Source of the DNA: CAIMFV01 sp040757715
GTDB taxonomy: Bacteria > Pseudomonadota > Alphaproteobacteria > Caulobacterales > Caulobacteraceae
Direction of reading: 5' to 3'
DNA length: 64,000 bases
Assembly (NCBI GenBank): GCA_040757715.1
Contig: JBFLWS010000010.1
Coordinates: 43,582 to 107,581, forward strand
Below are positions 10,201-17,814 of this stretch, one piece after another. The notes beneath the pieces were generated by a model. It was not told the DNA's origin. It did no database searches and worked only from the letters and a program-made list of their open reading frames with translations. The stretch's first letter is position 1. Each line of letters begins with the position of its first letter. Both the position numbers and the translations under genes were made by a program.

Positions 10201-10495
10201 GCAGGCTCGGCATCTGGCCGAACTGCCGCTCCAGCGGCGCGGTGACGGTGGAGGTCATCACCTCCGGCGAGGCGCCTGGATAGAAGGTCTGCACCTGGAT
10301 GGTGGGGTAATCCACCTCGGGCAGGGCCGACAGGGGCAGGAACTGGAAGCCCATGAGCCCGGCCAGGAACAGGGCCAGCATCAGGAGCGAGGTGGCGATG
10401 GGCCGAAGGATGAAGAGACGCGACGGGCTGAACTCGCCGAGCCCCGTGTCCCGGCGCTCCGGCGCCCCTCCCCCGGCGGGCGGTGCTTCGCTCAT
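7259..10495 (-). CDS. RND multidrug efflux pump subunit (MdtB/HAE1 type)
   Basis: The first RND transporter of the operon, 1078 residues. After a hydrophilic N-terminal tail it continues FILRPIATSLLMLALFLAG, the first membrane helix, then LPEVDYPTIQV, and has the TM4 relay GFVVDDAIVMIENINRHVE. Twelve membrane helices and two large periplasmic loops are expected for the family. Its ATG overlaps the adaptor stop by 4 bp and its stop is 4 bp from the next pump start. Two adjacent but non-identical RND genes behind one adaptor resemble the MdtABC/MuxABC arrangement, in which the pumps form a mixed trimer; that is inferred from layout. Confidence 0.95.
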   Translation of the reverse strand: MSEAPPAGGGAPERRDTGLGEFSPSRLFILRPIATSLLMLALFLAGLMGFQFLPLSALPEVDYPTIQVQTFYPGASPEVMTSTVTAPLERQFGQMPSLQRMSSVSSSGASVITLQFGLDLSLDVAEQEVQAAINAAGNLLPSDLPNPPVYAKINPADAPVLTLALSSDTLPGTQVEDIADNRLASKISQIAGVGLVSVSGGQRPAVRVQANPTALAAYGLTMENLRSSIAAANVNGAKGSFNGPTRALTINANDQLTDASEYLNLVVAYRNGAPIRLRDVAAVTASAENTQLGAYASTWENGKSTTTPAVILNIQRQPGANVIGVVDRIKALLPHTYCETAACRAKPSLIEDALPAGIKLTPMTDRTVTIRASVTDVEFELTLSIALVVMVMFLFLRNLASTFIASVAVPLSLVGAFGAMYLLKFSLNNLTLMALTIATGFVVDDAIVMIENINRHVEAGESPKSAALKGAGEIGFTIISLTVSLLAVLIPLLFMGDVVGRLFREFAVTLAATIIVSAVVSLTLVPSLCGLWLKKPPHPKPGGFEDRAERAFNWLIDRYDVALQWVLKRQTATLIVAVVTFLITVLLYIVIPKGLFPTQDTGEIQGVVEAAQTVSFGKMAELQREVAEQLMQDPDVVNVSSFVGVDAQNTTVNTSRVLIELKPLDQRHEHASDVIRRLQTKVRVPGVALFMQPVQDLTIDASVSRTQYQFVLEGADPNAVQAWAKTLVGKLSSLKEITDVSTDVQDQGLAAFVDVDRDAAGRLGVSLATVDNILYDAFGQRIVSTIFTQSNQYRVILENSPSFNGGPEAFDKLYLPTASGGQTPLSSVAKIRIAPAPLVVNHLGQFPASTISFNLAKGVSLGEAVKSIEAAEASAGVPPTITTTFLGAAETFQKSLTNELWLILAAIVVIYIVLGVLYESFIHPITILSTLPSATIGALLGLMLFGQDLGVVGIIGLILLFGIVKKNAIMMIDFALDAERNEGLDPQAAIHQAALLRFRPILMTTMAALLGAVPLLIGGGYGAELRQPLGIAIVGGLILSQLLTLFTTPVIYLWFDRLARDLARRAQGRAGEAGAPAE

Positions 10496-12333
10496 GGGTT
10501 CGGCGAACCTTGACCTTGGCCCTGACCTTGACGATTGGCCATCTGAGCCCGCAAGGCGGTCAGCTTGGCCTTCTGCGCGGGGGTGAGCATGGGTTCGAGC
10601 TGGGCGAAGGCCGCGGCCATCTCCGTGCGCACGGCGGCGCGGCGGGCGTCAGGATCATCTCCGGCGCTGGCCATGGCCTTCTCCCGCGCGGCGGCGAAGA
10701 GAGCGTCGGCCTTGGTGCGTTGTTGGGGGCTGAGGTCGAGCTGGTCGAGCATGGCCGCCATGCGCGCGCCGCCCTGGCCTGCACCCTGACTGGCGCCTTG
10801 GCCGACCGCTTGATGGTCGACGGCGCCGCCGCCTTGGCCGCCGCCCATCCAGGCCTGACCCGATCCCTGTCCGGGCCCGCCCTCACCGCCGCCTGGGCCG
10901 CCGCCGCAGGACCCGCCGCCGAAGCCGCCCTTCATCGCCGGCTGATCCGGCGTCTTGGCCCCGAACAGCCAGTCGAATAGACCCGGCTTGGCCGGCGCCG
11001 GTCCGACGCCTGGCGCGCTTACCTGGCCGCCGCCGCGCTTGCCGTTCCAGCCGCCTGGACCGCCAGGACCTTGGCCCGCCGGACGGCCGATGATCACGCA
11101 AGCGCCTTCACGCAGACGGTCCGATCCGTCGGTGACCACCGTTTCGCCGGCCGAGAGCCCGGAGAGCACCGCGGTCTTTTCACCGGCCGCCGGCCCCACC
11201 TGCACCGGGCGGATGTGCACGGCGCGCTGAGCGTCGGCGACAAAGACATAGAGACCCTGCTGACCGCGCAGGATAGCCGAGGTCGGCACGATCACCACGT
11301 TGTGCAAGGTGTCGAGCTGAAGCCGCACATTGACGAACTGGTTCGGGAACAAGGCCGCCGCGTCGTTCATGAAGCGCGCCTTGGCACGCACGGTGCCCGT
11401 GGTGGTGTCGATGAGATTGTCGAGGCTGAGGAATTCGCCGGTGGCCAGGGGGGTCTGCTGATCGCGGTCGTAGGCGATGACGGGCAGGTGCGCGCCCTGG
11501 GCCAGACGTCGGGCCACCTGCGGCGCCTGGGTCTCGGGCAGGGTGAACACCACGTCGATGGGCGTCACCTGCACCACGGATACGAGGCCGTTGGTGTCGC
11601 CCGCCGTGACGTAGTTGCCGGCGTCCACCTGGCGCAGGCCCACGCGTCCCGATACGGGCGCGGTGATGCGAGCGTAGGTCAGGTTGAGCTTCTGGGCCCC
11701 CATCGCCGCTTGGTCGGTTTTCACCTGGCCTTCCAGCTGGCGCACCAGCGCGCCTTGCGTATCCAACTGCTGCTGCGAGACGGAGTCCTGCGCGTAGAGG
11801 GTCTTGTAGCGGTTATAATCGAGCTTGGCGTTGGCGAGGGACGCCTGGTCCTTGGCCAGCGTCCCCTCCGCCTGGGCCAGGGCCTGCTGGTAGGGGCGCG
11901 GATCGATCTGAGCCAGGAACTGGCCCTTGGAGACGATCTGGCCCTCGCGGAAGCCCACCGCCATGAGCTGGCCGCTGATCTGGGTGCGCACGGTGACCAC
12001 CGCCTCTGGCGTCACCGTACCAAGCGCTGTGGCGTACACGGGAAACTCGCCCGTCTCAGCCGGCACAGCCGCAACCGTGGTGACGCCGCCGCCGCGACGT
12101 CCTCCGCCGGGGCCTCCAGGTCCGCCGGGGCCTCCAGGTCCGCCTGGACCGCCGGGCTGCGCGGGCTTGTTGTTGGCGATGATCCACCACACGCCGAGCA
12201 CGACCACGGCGACAATCACCGCCGGCCACAGCCAGGAGCCCAGGGTCGTCTGGCGCGGCGGCCGGCCCCCTGGCGGCGTGGCGAACAGCGCGGACTCGGC
12301 ATGAGGCGCCGGTCGAGATCCGAGGTCCGACAC
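10492..12333 (-). CDS. RND efflux periplasmic adaptor fused to a Spy/CpxP-like LTxxQ domain
   Basis: This membrane fusion protein links the RND pumps to the outer-membrane channel. I place the start at GTG 12333, with AGGAG 10 nt upstream. The 613 residues contain one N-terminal membrane helix (about 35-53, no lipobox), a PGG-repeat linker, then the adaptor core with lipoyl/barrel-sandwich and hairpin segments (VTVRTQISGQLMAVGFREGQ and TYARITAPVSGRVGLRQVD). A glycine-rich stretch follows, and about the last 90 residues carry LDLSPQQRTKADALF and LTPAQKAKLTALR, the paired LTxxQ-type motifs of periplasmic Spy/CpxP chaperones. Ordinary adaptors end near residue 400-450. It is first in the efflux operon and overlaps the next gene by 4 bp. 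Confidence 0.9.
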   Translation of the reverse strand: MSDLGSRPAPHAESALFATPPGGRPPRQTTLGSWLWPAVIVAVVVLGVWWIIANNKPAQPGGPGGPGGPGGPGGPGGGRRGGGVTTVAAVPAETGEFPVYATALGTVTPEAVVTVRTQISGQLMAVGFREGQIVSKGQFLAQIDPRPYQQALAQAEGTLAKDQASLANAKLDYNRYKTLYAQDSVSQQQLDTQGALVRQLEGQVKTDQAAMGAQKLNLTYARITAPVSGRVGLRQVDAGNYVTAGDTNGLVSVVQVTPIDVVFTLPETQAPQVARRLAQGAHLPVIAYDRDQQTPLATGEFLSLDNLIDTTTGTVRAKARFMNDAAALFPNQFVNVRLQLDTLHNVVIVPTSAILRGQQGLYVFVADAQRAVHIRPVQVGPAAGEKTAVLSGLSAGETVVTDGSDRLREGACVIIGRPAGQGPGGPGGWNGKRGGGQVSAPGVGPAPAKPGLFDWLFGAKTPDQPAMKGGFGGGSCGGGPGGGEGGPGQGSGQAWMGGGQGGGAVDHQAVGQGASQGAGQGGARMAAMLDQLDLSPQQRTKADALFAAAREKAMASAGDDPDARRAAVRTEMAAAFAQLEPMLTPAQKAKLTALRAQMANRQGQGQGQGSPNP

Positions 12334-12606
12334 GGTAAGCGATCTCCTGTATTGGCGGCGTTCGCCACGGCTTCTAAGCATGCCTAAGGCGCGCGTCACC
12401 TTCTCGCCGAGCTTAGGGCCGAATTTGCGGCCGGTTCGCGAGAGATATTGCGCCTGAAGCGCGATTTTGTTGCGCAGACGCTACAAAGCTCAGCCAAATC
12501 ATTATTGCCGCGAGGAAGCCTTTGACGAGTCCGGGGCTTCTGACGTCACATGTGCGGGCTGAGTTTGGCCGTGGGTTGGGGGACTTCACGGTTTATTTTC
12601 TCAGTC

Positions 12607-12727
12607 GGCGCTCCCTCACGCGGAGCGCCTTCCAGCTTGGCGCCGCAGGGCGCATGCGCCGGTTCGCGACAACCGGCGCCGGGCGAGGGGGTGGGGCGGA
12701 TTTCCGGCTAGGAAGTCCGCCCCTTTT
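12607..12727 (+). ncRNA. Candidate structured RNA: three hairpins in a row, the last a terminator
   Basis: The region 12334-12764 between the efflux operon and a small membrane protein has no convincing gene. It holds three consecutive stems on the plus strand: 12607-12614 with 12622-12629 (8 bp), 12656-12664 with 12671-12679 (9 bp, 6-nt loop), and 12693-12705 with 12711-12723 (13 bp with one G-T pair) followed by TTTT. Ordered stems ending in a terminator resemble a small RNA or a structured leader. I could not identify a confident promoter, and no known RNA family was recognised. The rest of the gap should contain the leftward efflux promoter, which I could not pinpoint. Confidence 0.35.
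12693..12727 (+). terminator. Rho-independent terminator, plus strand
   Basis: A 13-bp GC-rich stem (12693-12705 with 12711-12723, loop GGCTA) is followed directly by TTTTC. The T-run is present only in the plus direction. No annotated plus-strand gene lies upstream, so it suggests an unannotated plus-strand transcript. Confidence 0.6.
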
Positions 12728-12764
12728 CGTTGGCGGACAGGTTGGTCGAGGTCCTGAGCTCGGA

Positions 12765-12929
12765 TCAGGCGAGGTGGAAGGCGATGTTGGCCACCATCAC
12801 CGCCGCCAGGAGCGCCAGCGACGCGGCGCCGACGCCGCGCAAGGCGAGACGCTGCAGCCCGGCCACGGCGGCGAAGCTGGCGGCGCGGCTGCCGGGGCGG
12901 GGACCGGTGTAGATGGCGATCTCGGTCAT
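12765..12929 (-). CDS. Putative small single-pass membrane protein
   Basis: A 54-codon leftward frame begins MTEIAIYTGPRPGSRAASF and ends with a hydrophobic helix (roughly residues 36-53, LALLAAVMVANIAFHLA). I chose the ATG at 12929; a longer form starting at 13001 is possible but its extra residues look unstructured. The ribosome-binding site is weak. The function is unknown. It is listed because the hydrophobic C-terminus and tyrosine/proline-rich N-terminus look like real protein rather than a GC-rich shadow frame. Confidence 0.4.
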   Translation of the reverse strand: MTEIAIYTGPRPGSRAASFAAVAGLQRLALRGVGAASLALLAAVMVANIAFHLA

Positions 12930-13082
12930 GGCGGCGACTCTTGAGCTGGCGTCTCGGATTGAGACGGTCCGCTCTGTCGGTCGCAAAAGCCGGACCATCA
13001 CCGATGATCCGCTTGCGTCCCCTCAAGCCATAGGCCGACATTCCAGATATGCTGTGATCGGATCAGGTTGGGGAGGCGTCGC

Positions 13083-13619
13083 ATGCGCGTGTTGGTGATG
13101 GCTTGTGCGCTGTGTTGCGCCCTTGCGCCCGCAGCGTGGGCGTCCTCAGCTTGGTCGAAGACGTCCGGCCCCATCCTGTTCGAGAAAACGCGGCTGGGCA
13201 TGAGCCTGGCCGAGACCCGTCGCGCTGCGCCGGACACGCAGCTGGTGAAGGGCGGGGCGCGGGAATTCGACGAGCAACACCGTCTTCTCACCCACCGCCG
13301 GCTGCGCGGGGTGCGCATGCATGTGCAGTTCTGGTACGGGTCGCACGGCCTCGCCCGAGTGGTGGAGACTTCCGAGGGCCTCGACCCCGCCAAGCCCCTG
13401 TCCGGCGAAACGGTGCGCGCCATCAGCCGCGATCTGGCGCGCGACTACGGCGAGCCTGTGGCCTGTCGCATGCGCCAGCCGTCCGGCGACATCGCCTCCT
13501 GCCGCTTCGTCCGCCGGGGCGTGGCCGTGGTGCTGGTCGCCTCGCCCGAGGACGGGCCGCCGCGCCTGAAGCTGATCTTCCGCGCCGCGCGGGTCGATGA
13601 CGACTCCGAAGACCAGTAG
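13083..13619 (+). CDS. Secreted protein of unknown function
   Basis: The 178-residue product begins MRVLVMACALCCALAPAAWA, a Sec signal peptide with likely cleavage near residue 20. The start at 13083 has GGGGAGG 6-7 nt upstream. The mature part contains a segment around ARDYGEPVACRM and a second cysteine in SCRFVRR, which could form one disulphide. I recognise no catalytic motif or named family. It ends 3 bp before the stop of a convergent phosphoesterase gene. It is probably periplasmic. Confidence 0.75.
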   Translation: MRVLVMACALCCALAPAAWASSAWSKTSGPILFEKTRLGMSLAETRRAAPDTQLVKGGAREFDEQHRLLTHRRLRGVRMHVQFWYGSHGLARVVETSEGLDPAKPLSGETVRAISRDLARDYGEPVACRMRQPSGDIASCRFVRRGVAVVLVASPEDGPPRLKLIFRAARVDDDSEDQ

Positions 13620-13622
13620 CGC

Positions 13623-14714
13623 CTACTTCTTCACCGCGAACAGGGAGACCATGGGGACCACGCCCTTGTCGGTCTCGGCGGCATGGCCGAGATAGGCCGG
13701 CAGGCCGAACACGTCCTCCAGGGTCCGCAGCAGCGAATAGTGGCTGTAGGGCGTCGGGTCGACCGCCCCGCGCGGGCCGTGATTGGTGATGACGAGGGTG
13801 GGGATGTGTCCGCCGCCATAGTTTGAGGGTGCGTCCGGCGTCACGCCGCAGCAGCCCCCGCGGGAGCCGGCCGTTCCCTCGTCGAAGGTAATGACGATGG
13901 CCACATTGGCCTTGGACTTCCAGACCTTGCTGGCCTGAATGGACTTGACGATCCAGCCGGTGGCCGCATCGCCACGCCGGATCAGGGCGGCGGTGTTGCG
14001 CCCTTGGCAATCGTCGGGAGCCGGACCGCCCAGGCCATGCATCTCGTTGCATTGGTTGGGCACCACGAGGGCGAAGTTCGGCAGGCGGTCGGCTTTCAGG
14101 TCGGCGTAGAACTGATCAAAGCCGACGATCTTTTGCGCTCGGTCTGGCGCCTGCTGCACGTCAGCGAAATTCAGAAAGCCGGAGTGCTTGGAGGCGTAGA
14201 GCGCCAGCGTCTCGCCGCCGGGGGTGAAGGTCGCATCGCCCGCCGCCACGGCCAGCGAACCCGGCTCCGGGAGGGTTTCATAATAGCCCTTCCAAGTCTT
14301 GTGCGCGGCCTCCAGCTGATCGCCCAGGTGCGGCGCGGTCACGGTGTGGTCGGGATAGCCCGGCTCCTTGGCGCCGTAGCAGTAGCGATCCGTCGAACCC
14401 GGCTTGCAATAGAAGGCGTCATCGTCGTGGATGCCGAAGGTGTCGCCGCCCAGGAGCGCCACGTAATTGGCCTCGGACGGGTGGACCTCGCCCCAGAACT
14501 GGCTGGCGTAGCCGTAGGTCTTGGCCAGGCCGGCGATGTTGGGCGCGGCCTCCGGGCTCATGATCTGCTCGTAGTTCTTGTTCTCCTCGACGATCACGAA
14601 GACATGATCATAGCGCGGCAACCGACGGTCGGCGGCGTTCTGGCCTGCGGGCGCGGCGACAAGGCTCGTGGGCGCCAGAACGGCCGCCAGCAACAGGGCC
14701 AAGGTCTTTCGCAT
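13623..14714 (-). CDS. Secreted phosphoesterase family protein (PF04185-like)
   Basis: A 363-residue exported protein with an N-terminal signal peptide (MRKTLALLLAAVLAPTSLVA). The mature start RYDHVFVIVEENKNYEQI is the metal-binding opening motif of the phosphoesterase family that includes acid phosphatases and phospholipase C. HPSEANYVALLGG and the later VAIVITFDEG and GGGHIPTLVITNHGP match the remaining conserved blocks of the alkaline-phosphatase-like fold. It is predicted to hydrolyse phosphate esters in the periplasm or outside the cell; whether the substrate is a phospholipid or a small phosphomonoester cannot be told. It is convergent with the upstream secreted-protein gene. Confidence 0.85.
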   Translation of the reverse strand: MRKTLALLLAAVLAPTSLVAAPAGQNAADRRLPRYDHVFVIVEENKNYEQIMSPEAAPNIAGLAKTYGYASQFWGEVHPSEANYVALLGGDTFGIHDDDAFYCKPGSTDRYCYGAKEPGYPDHTVTAPHLGDQLEAAHKTWKGYYETLPEPGSLAVAAGDATFTPGGETLALYASKHSGFLNFADVQQAPDRAQKIVGFDQFYADLKADRLPNFALVVPNQCNEMHGLGGPAPDDCQGRNTAALIRRGDAATGWIVKSIQASKVWKSKANVAIVITFDEGTAGSRGGCCGVTPDAPSNYGGGHIPTLVITNHGPRGAVDPTPYSHYSLLRTLEDVFGLPAYLGHAAETDKGVVPMVSLFAVKK

Positions 14715-14894
14715 GCTCGTCTCCTAGGTGAAGCGCCGCGCCGATCACGGTCTGATCTGTCGATCCCCTAGCTGAGACGCGTCCGTCAAGCGATCGCTCG
14801 CGACGCCGGCGTCACTTTTTTCAATCGCCCCCGGTGCAAGTCGGCCAATTCGCGATTAGGCTAGTGAGAAACATAAACACGTAGGGAGCACATC

Positions 14895-16163
14895 ATGGCC
14901 GATCAGAGCCACATCGCCACCAAGGCGGAGCGTGTCGCCGCCGCGCGCGAGGCCGCCTATTCCACGCCGCTCGACAAGATCAACGTGGCTGATCCCAAGC
15001 TCTTCCAGAGCGACTCCATGTGGCCCTACTTCGAGCGCCTGCGCAAAGAGGCGCCGGTGCATTACTGCACCGAGCACGAGGAAGGCCCATATTGGTCGGT
15101 GACCAAGTACAACGACATCATGGCGGTGGACACCAACCACCAGGTCTTCTCCTCCGAGCCCACCATCGTGCTGCCGGACCAGGACGAAGACTTTCAGCTG
15201 CCCATGTTCATCGCCATGGACCCGCCGAAGCACGACGAGCAGCGTAAGGTGGTGAGCCCCATCGTCGCCGGCCCGAACCTGGCCAAGCTGGAGCCGATCA
15301 TCCGCGAACGGGCGGGCAAGATCCTCGACGACCTGCCCATCGGCGAGGTGTTCAACTGGGTGGACAAGGTGTCCATCGAGCTCACCACCATGACGCTGGC
15401 CACCCTGTTCGACTTCCCCTGGGAGGAGCGGCGCAAGCTCACCCGCTGGTCGGATGTGGCCACCGCCGCGCCGGACTCCGGCATCATCGAGTCCGAAGAG
15501 GCCCGCAAAGCCGAGCTGTTCGAATGCGCCGCCTATTTCCTCAACCTGTGGAACGAGCGGGTGAACGCGCCGCCCAAGGGCGATCTGATCTCCATGCTGG
15601 CCCATGGCGAGTCCACCAAGAACATGGATCAGATGGAGTTCCTCGGGAACCTGATCCTGTTGATCGTTGGCGGCAACGACACCACCCGCAATTCGATCTC
15701 CGGCAGCCTCTACGCCCTCAACCTCAACCCCGACCAATATGACCTGGTGCGGGCGCGCCAGGAGCTGATCCCCAGCATGGTGTCCGAGACCATCCGCTGG
15801 CAGACGCCGCTCGCCTACATGCGCCGCCGCGCCACGCAGGACTTCGTGCTGAACGGGCAGAAGATCCGCGAAGGCGACAAGGTGCTGATGTGGTACGTCT
15901 CGGGCAACCGCGACGAGGAGGTGATCGAGGACCCGAACCGCTACTGGATCGAGCGGCCGCGGGTGCGCGGGCACCTGTCCTTCGGCTACGGCATCCACCG
16001 CTGCGTGGGCAATCGTCTGGCCGAGCTGCAGCTGAAGATCATCTGGGAGGAGATCTTCAAGCGCTTCCCCACCATCGAGGTGGTGGGCGAGCCGCGCCGA
16101 GTGCTGTCCTTCTTCGTCAAGGGTTACGAGGAACTGCCGGTGCGCATTCCGGCGCGGCTCTAA
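14895..16163 (+). CDS. Cytochrome P450, CYP153 family (alkane/fatty-acid terminal hydroxylase)
   Basis: A soluble class I P450 of 422 residues. The heme-binding loop FGYGIHRCVGNRLAE places the cysteine thiolate ligand at Cys370; the I-helix oxygen-activation motif GGNDTTRN is near residue 260; ExxR is in SETIRWQTP. The blocks MWPYFERLRKEAPVHYC, VTKYNDIMAVDTNHQVFSSE and MFIAMDPPKHDEQRK are strongly reminiscent of CYP153A alkane hydroxylases, which add a hydroxyl to the terminal carbon of medium-chain alkanes. Such enzymes need a ferredoxin and a flavin reductase; good candidates lie about 13 kb away at 28904-30500. GGGAG lies 6 nt upstream of the ATG. A palindromic repeat starts inside its stop codon. 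Confidence 0.95.
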   Translation: MADQSHIATKAERVAAAREAAYSTPLDKINVADPKLFQSDSMWPYFERLRKEAPVHYCTEHEEGPYWSVTKYNDIMAVDTNHQVFSSEPTIVLPDQDEDFQLPMFIAMDPPKHDEQRKVVSPIVAGPNLAKLEPIIRERAGKILDDLPIGEVFNWVDKVSIELTTMTLATLFDFPWEERRKLTRWSDVATAAPDSGIIESEEARKAELFECAAYFLNLWNERVNAPPKGDLISMLAHGESTKNMDQMEFLGNLILLIVGGNDTTRNSISGSLYALNLNPDQYDLVRARQELIPSMVSETIRWQTPLAYMRRRATQDFVLNGQKIREGDKVLMWYVSGNRDEEVIEDPNRYWIERPRVRGHLSFGYGIHRCVGNRLAELQLKIIWEEIFKRFPTIEVVGEPRRVLSFFVKGYEELPVRIPARL

Positions 16164-16228
16164 GCGGGTCGAGGAAAAGTGGGAACCGGTTTTCCGCCAG
16201 TTCCAGCACTAAGAACTGCGACCCGCTT
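16162..16228. repeat. Interspersed palindromic repeat, short type, copy 1
   Basis: Perfect 10-bp inverted arms (16162-16171 and 16219-16228) enclose a core GGAAAAGTGGGAACCGGTTT. The left arm begins in the TAA stop of the P450 gene. The same core occurs at 20125-20173 with different but again perfectly complementary arms, and related cores occur at 49978-50026 and 56296-56343. Such elements are common between alphaproteobacterial genes. Confidence 0.7.
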
Positions 16229-16375
16229 CATAAAAAAGACTTCAATCTTCCCGGCGAGTCTGAACAGAACCTGACACGCCGGGTTCAGATCGAGTTCAAG
16301 TCAGCGCTTCTAATTCAGGTCCCGTCATCGACGACCGCACTCGGCGGCCGCCTGGAGCCCAAGGGACTAAGAGCC

Positions 16376-16726
16376 ATGCGCAACTTCCTCAAGACCGCCG
16401 CCGTCACCCTCGGCGTCCTCCTCACGGCCGGCGCCGCCGTTGGCGCCGCTACGGCCGCCAGCGCCGACACGGGCTGGTGGGGCTATCGTCACCCGCGCCA
16501 GGAGCAGGTGTACGACCGCCTGGGCTATCAGAACCGCCGCATCAATCGCGAATACCGCGAGGGCGAGATCAACCGTTGGCAGGCCTACCGCCTGCACCGC
16601 GCGGATGCGCGCATCGCCCGCCAGGATCGGTTCTTCGCCCGCACCAACGGCGGCTATATCACCCGCGGCGAGCAGCGCTACATGAACCACGAGGAAAACC
16701 GCGTCAGCCGACGCATCGGCTACTGA
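16376..16726 (+). CDS. Small exported protein with repeated basic helices
   Basis: The 116-residue product starts MRNFLKTAAVTLGVLLTAGA, a signal peptide ending near ASADTG. The mature part is rich in Arg, Gln and Tyr and consists of helical segments such as NRRINREYREGEINRWQAYRL and a second similar unit ending NHEENRVSRRI. This pattern, with a glycine turn in each unit, is like a family of small periplasmic Arg/Gln-rich helical proteins in proteobacteria with no assigned function. The start at 16376 is chosen because it begins the signal peptide; a longer upstream frame overlaps the P450 region. A strong terminator follows 23 bp downstream, so the gene is probably monocistronic. Confidence 0.8.
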   Translation: MRNFLKTAAVTLGVLLTAGAAVGAATAASADTGWWGYRHPRQEQVYDRLGYQNRRINREYREGEINRWQAYRLHRADARIARQDRFFARTNGGYITRGEQRYMNHEENRVSRRIGY

Positions 16727-16748
16727 GCCGTTCGCCCGGCTAGGAGGC

Positions 16749-16782
16749 GGCGGCGAGAACTGGTGTCTCGCCGCCGTTTCTT
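16749..16782 (+). terminator. Rho-independent terminator
   Basis: A perfect 10-bp stem (16749-16758 with 16766-16775, 7-nt loop) is followed by GTTTCTT. It lies just downstream of the small exported protein gene and also faces the end of the convergent lipoprotein gene. Confidence 0.75.
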
Positions 16783-16789
16783 GTGGAAC

Positions 16790-17338
16790 TCAGACGCTGG
16801 GGCGCTGAATGCTGGGACCCAGGTGCTCGATCACCTGATGGGCGTCGAAGGCCCGGCGATCGCCGGCGGGCTTCGGCCCCCTGCCCATGGCGATCTCAGC
16901 GCTGGCGGTGTAGCGGGTCACCGTCTCCACATCGAAGGGCCGGCCCATCCAGGGGTCCCAATAGCCCCAATAGCCATGGCGATAAATCCGCCAGCGCGGT
17001 CCCCAATAGCCGCCGCCCCAGCCGGCGCCATAGACCCAGGGATCGCTGTAGACCTGGGTCTGCTGGTCCGTGTGACGGTCCTCCGCCTCGAACCAGTCAT
17101 AGCCCAGGTTCAGGGTCAATTCGGCGGCGCGATAGAGCAGATAACGCTCCACCGTCTCGCGCGACGTCACCGAGTTGCCTGAGAAGCTGACGGTGAAACG
17201 GTTGGCCTCGATCTGATGATCGCTGTAGCCGCCGGAGGTGCTTCCCGTGCCGAGCGGCTGATAGGGCGTCGCCGTTTCGCAGGCGCTGAGCGCCAGCGCC
17301 GTCGCGGCCACCGCCGCCAAATGGGTCCACTTCATCAT
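16790..17338 (-). CDS. CC0125/CC1285-family lipoprotein
   Basis: A lipoprotein of about 182 residues with signal WTHLAAVAATALALSAC, so lipidation at the cysteine of LSAC is expected. The body has TPYQPLG, SDHQIEANRFTVSFSGNS and ETVERYLLYRAAELTLNLGY, the conserved blocks of a Caulobacterales lipoprotein family named after CC0125 and CC1285. A tryptophan/tyrosine/glycine-rich patch (YGAGWGGGYWGPRWRIY) follows. I start at the ATG at 17338, with AAGGA 5 nt upstream; another in-frame ATG lies two codons earlier. The role is unknown; an envelope location is likely. Confidence 0.85.
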   Translation of the reverse strand: MMKWTHLAAVAATALALSACETATPYQPLGTGSTSGGYSDHQIEANRFTVSFSGNSVTSRETVERYLLYRAAELTLNLGYDWFEAEDRHTDQQTQVYSDPWVYGAGWGGGYWGPRWRIYRHGYWGYWDPWMGRPFDVETVTRYTASAEIAMGRGPKPAGDRRAFDAHQVIEHLGPSIQRPSV

Positions 17339-17418
17339 CGCCATCCTTCGTCCAGACCGGCCCCCGCTGGCATTATAACGCCATCAGGCCCGTCTGGCGC
17401 GGGGGAAGAAGGGGGGCG

Positions 17419-17688
17419 TCAGTGCAGGCGCTGATCGAAGACCGCAAATTGCACACGCGCCGGCATGACGATTCCGGCGGCGCTGACGGTGACCGAGTGA
17501 ATCACCGCGTCGATCTCGCGCCGCCAGAACTCCAGGAACTGGTGGATGCGGGGAAAGTCCGGCGCCTGATCGAGAGTCTGCCACAGGAACTGCTGCAACA
17601 CGCCAGGATGGTCCGGCAGGTGATACAGCAGGTCGAGCGTGGTCAGCCGACCGCCGCGAATTTGAGTTTCGAAGTCCGTCGTCGCCAT
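17419..17688 (-). CDS. Usg family protein
   Basis: An 89-residue cytosolic protein of the Usg family, named for its position near tryptophan synthase genes in Caulobacter. Recognisable blocks are DLLYHLPDHPGVLQQFLWQ, DFPRIHQFLEFW and REIDAVIHSV. The ATG at 17688 has GAGGAGG 5 nt upstream; a longer frame to 17757 lacks family similarity. The biochemical function is not known. Here it is not next to trp genes. Confidence 0.8.
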   Translation of the reverse strand: MATTDFETQIRGGRLTTLDLLYHLPDHPGVLQQFLWQTLDQAPDFPRIHQFLEFWRREIDAVIHSVTVSAAGIVMPARVQFAVFDQRLH

Positions 17689-17814
17689 CACCGCCTCCTC
17701 TTGATGCGCTTGACGCTGAGAGAAGGCTAAGCCCGGCAAGCTGAACGGAAGCTTCACAAAATTGTCGCGAATCCAGCAGCTGAGGGTATTCGCCCGCGCC
17801 TTAGGCGCCTCAGA

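Noticed and set aside
12105..12170. Tandem GGTCCGCCGGGGCCTCC-like repeats, considered as a CRISPR or minisatellite
   Set aside because: They encode the PGG repeats of the adaptor linker; there are no spacers.
12522..12944. Plus-strand frame across the three-hairpin region
   Set aside because: No good ribosome-binding site, runs through the terminator stem and over the opposite small gene; composition is shadow-like.
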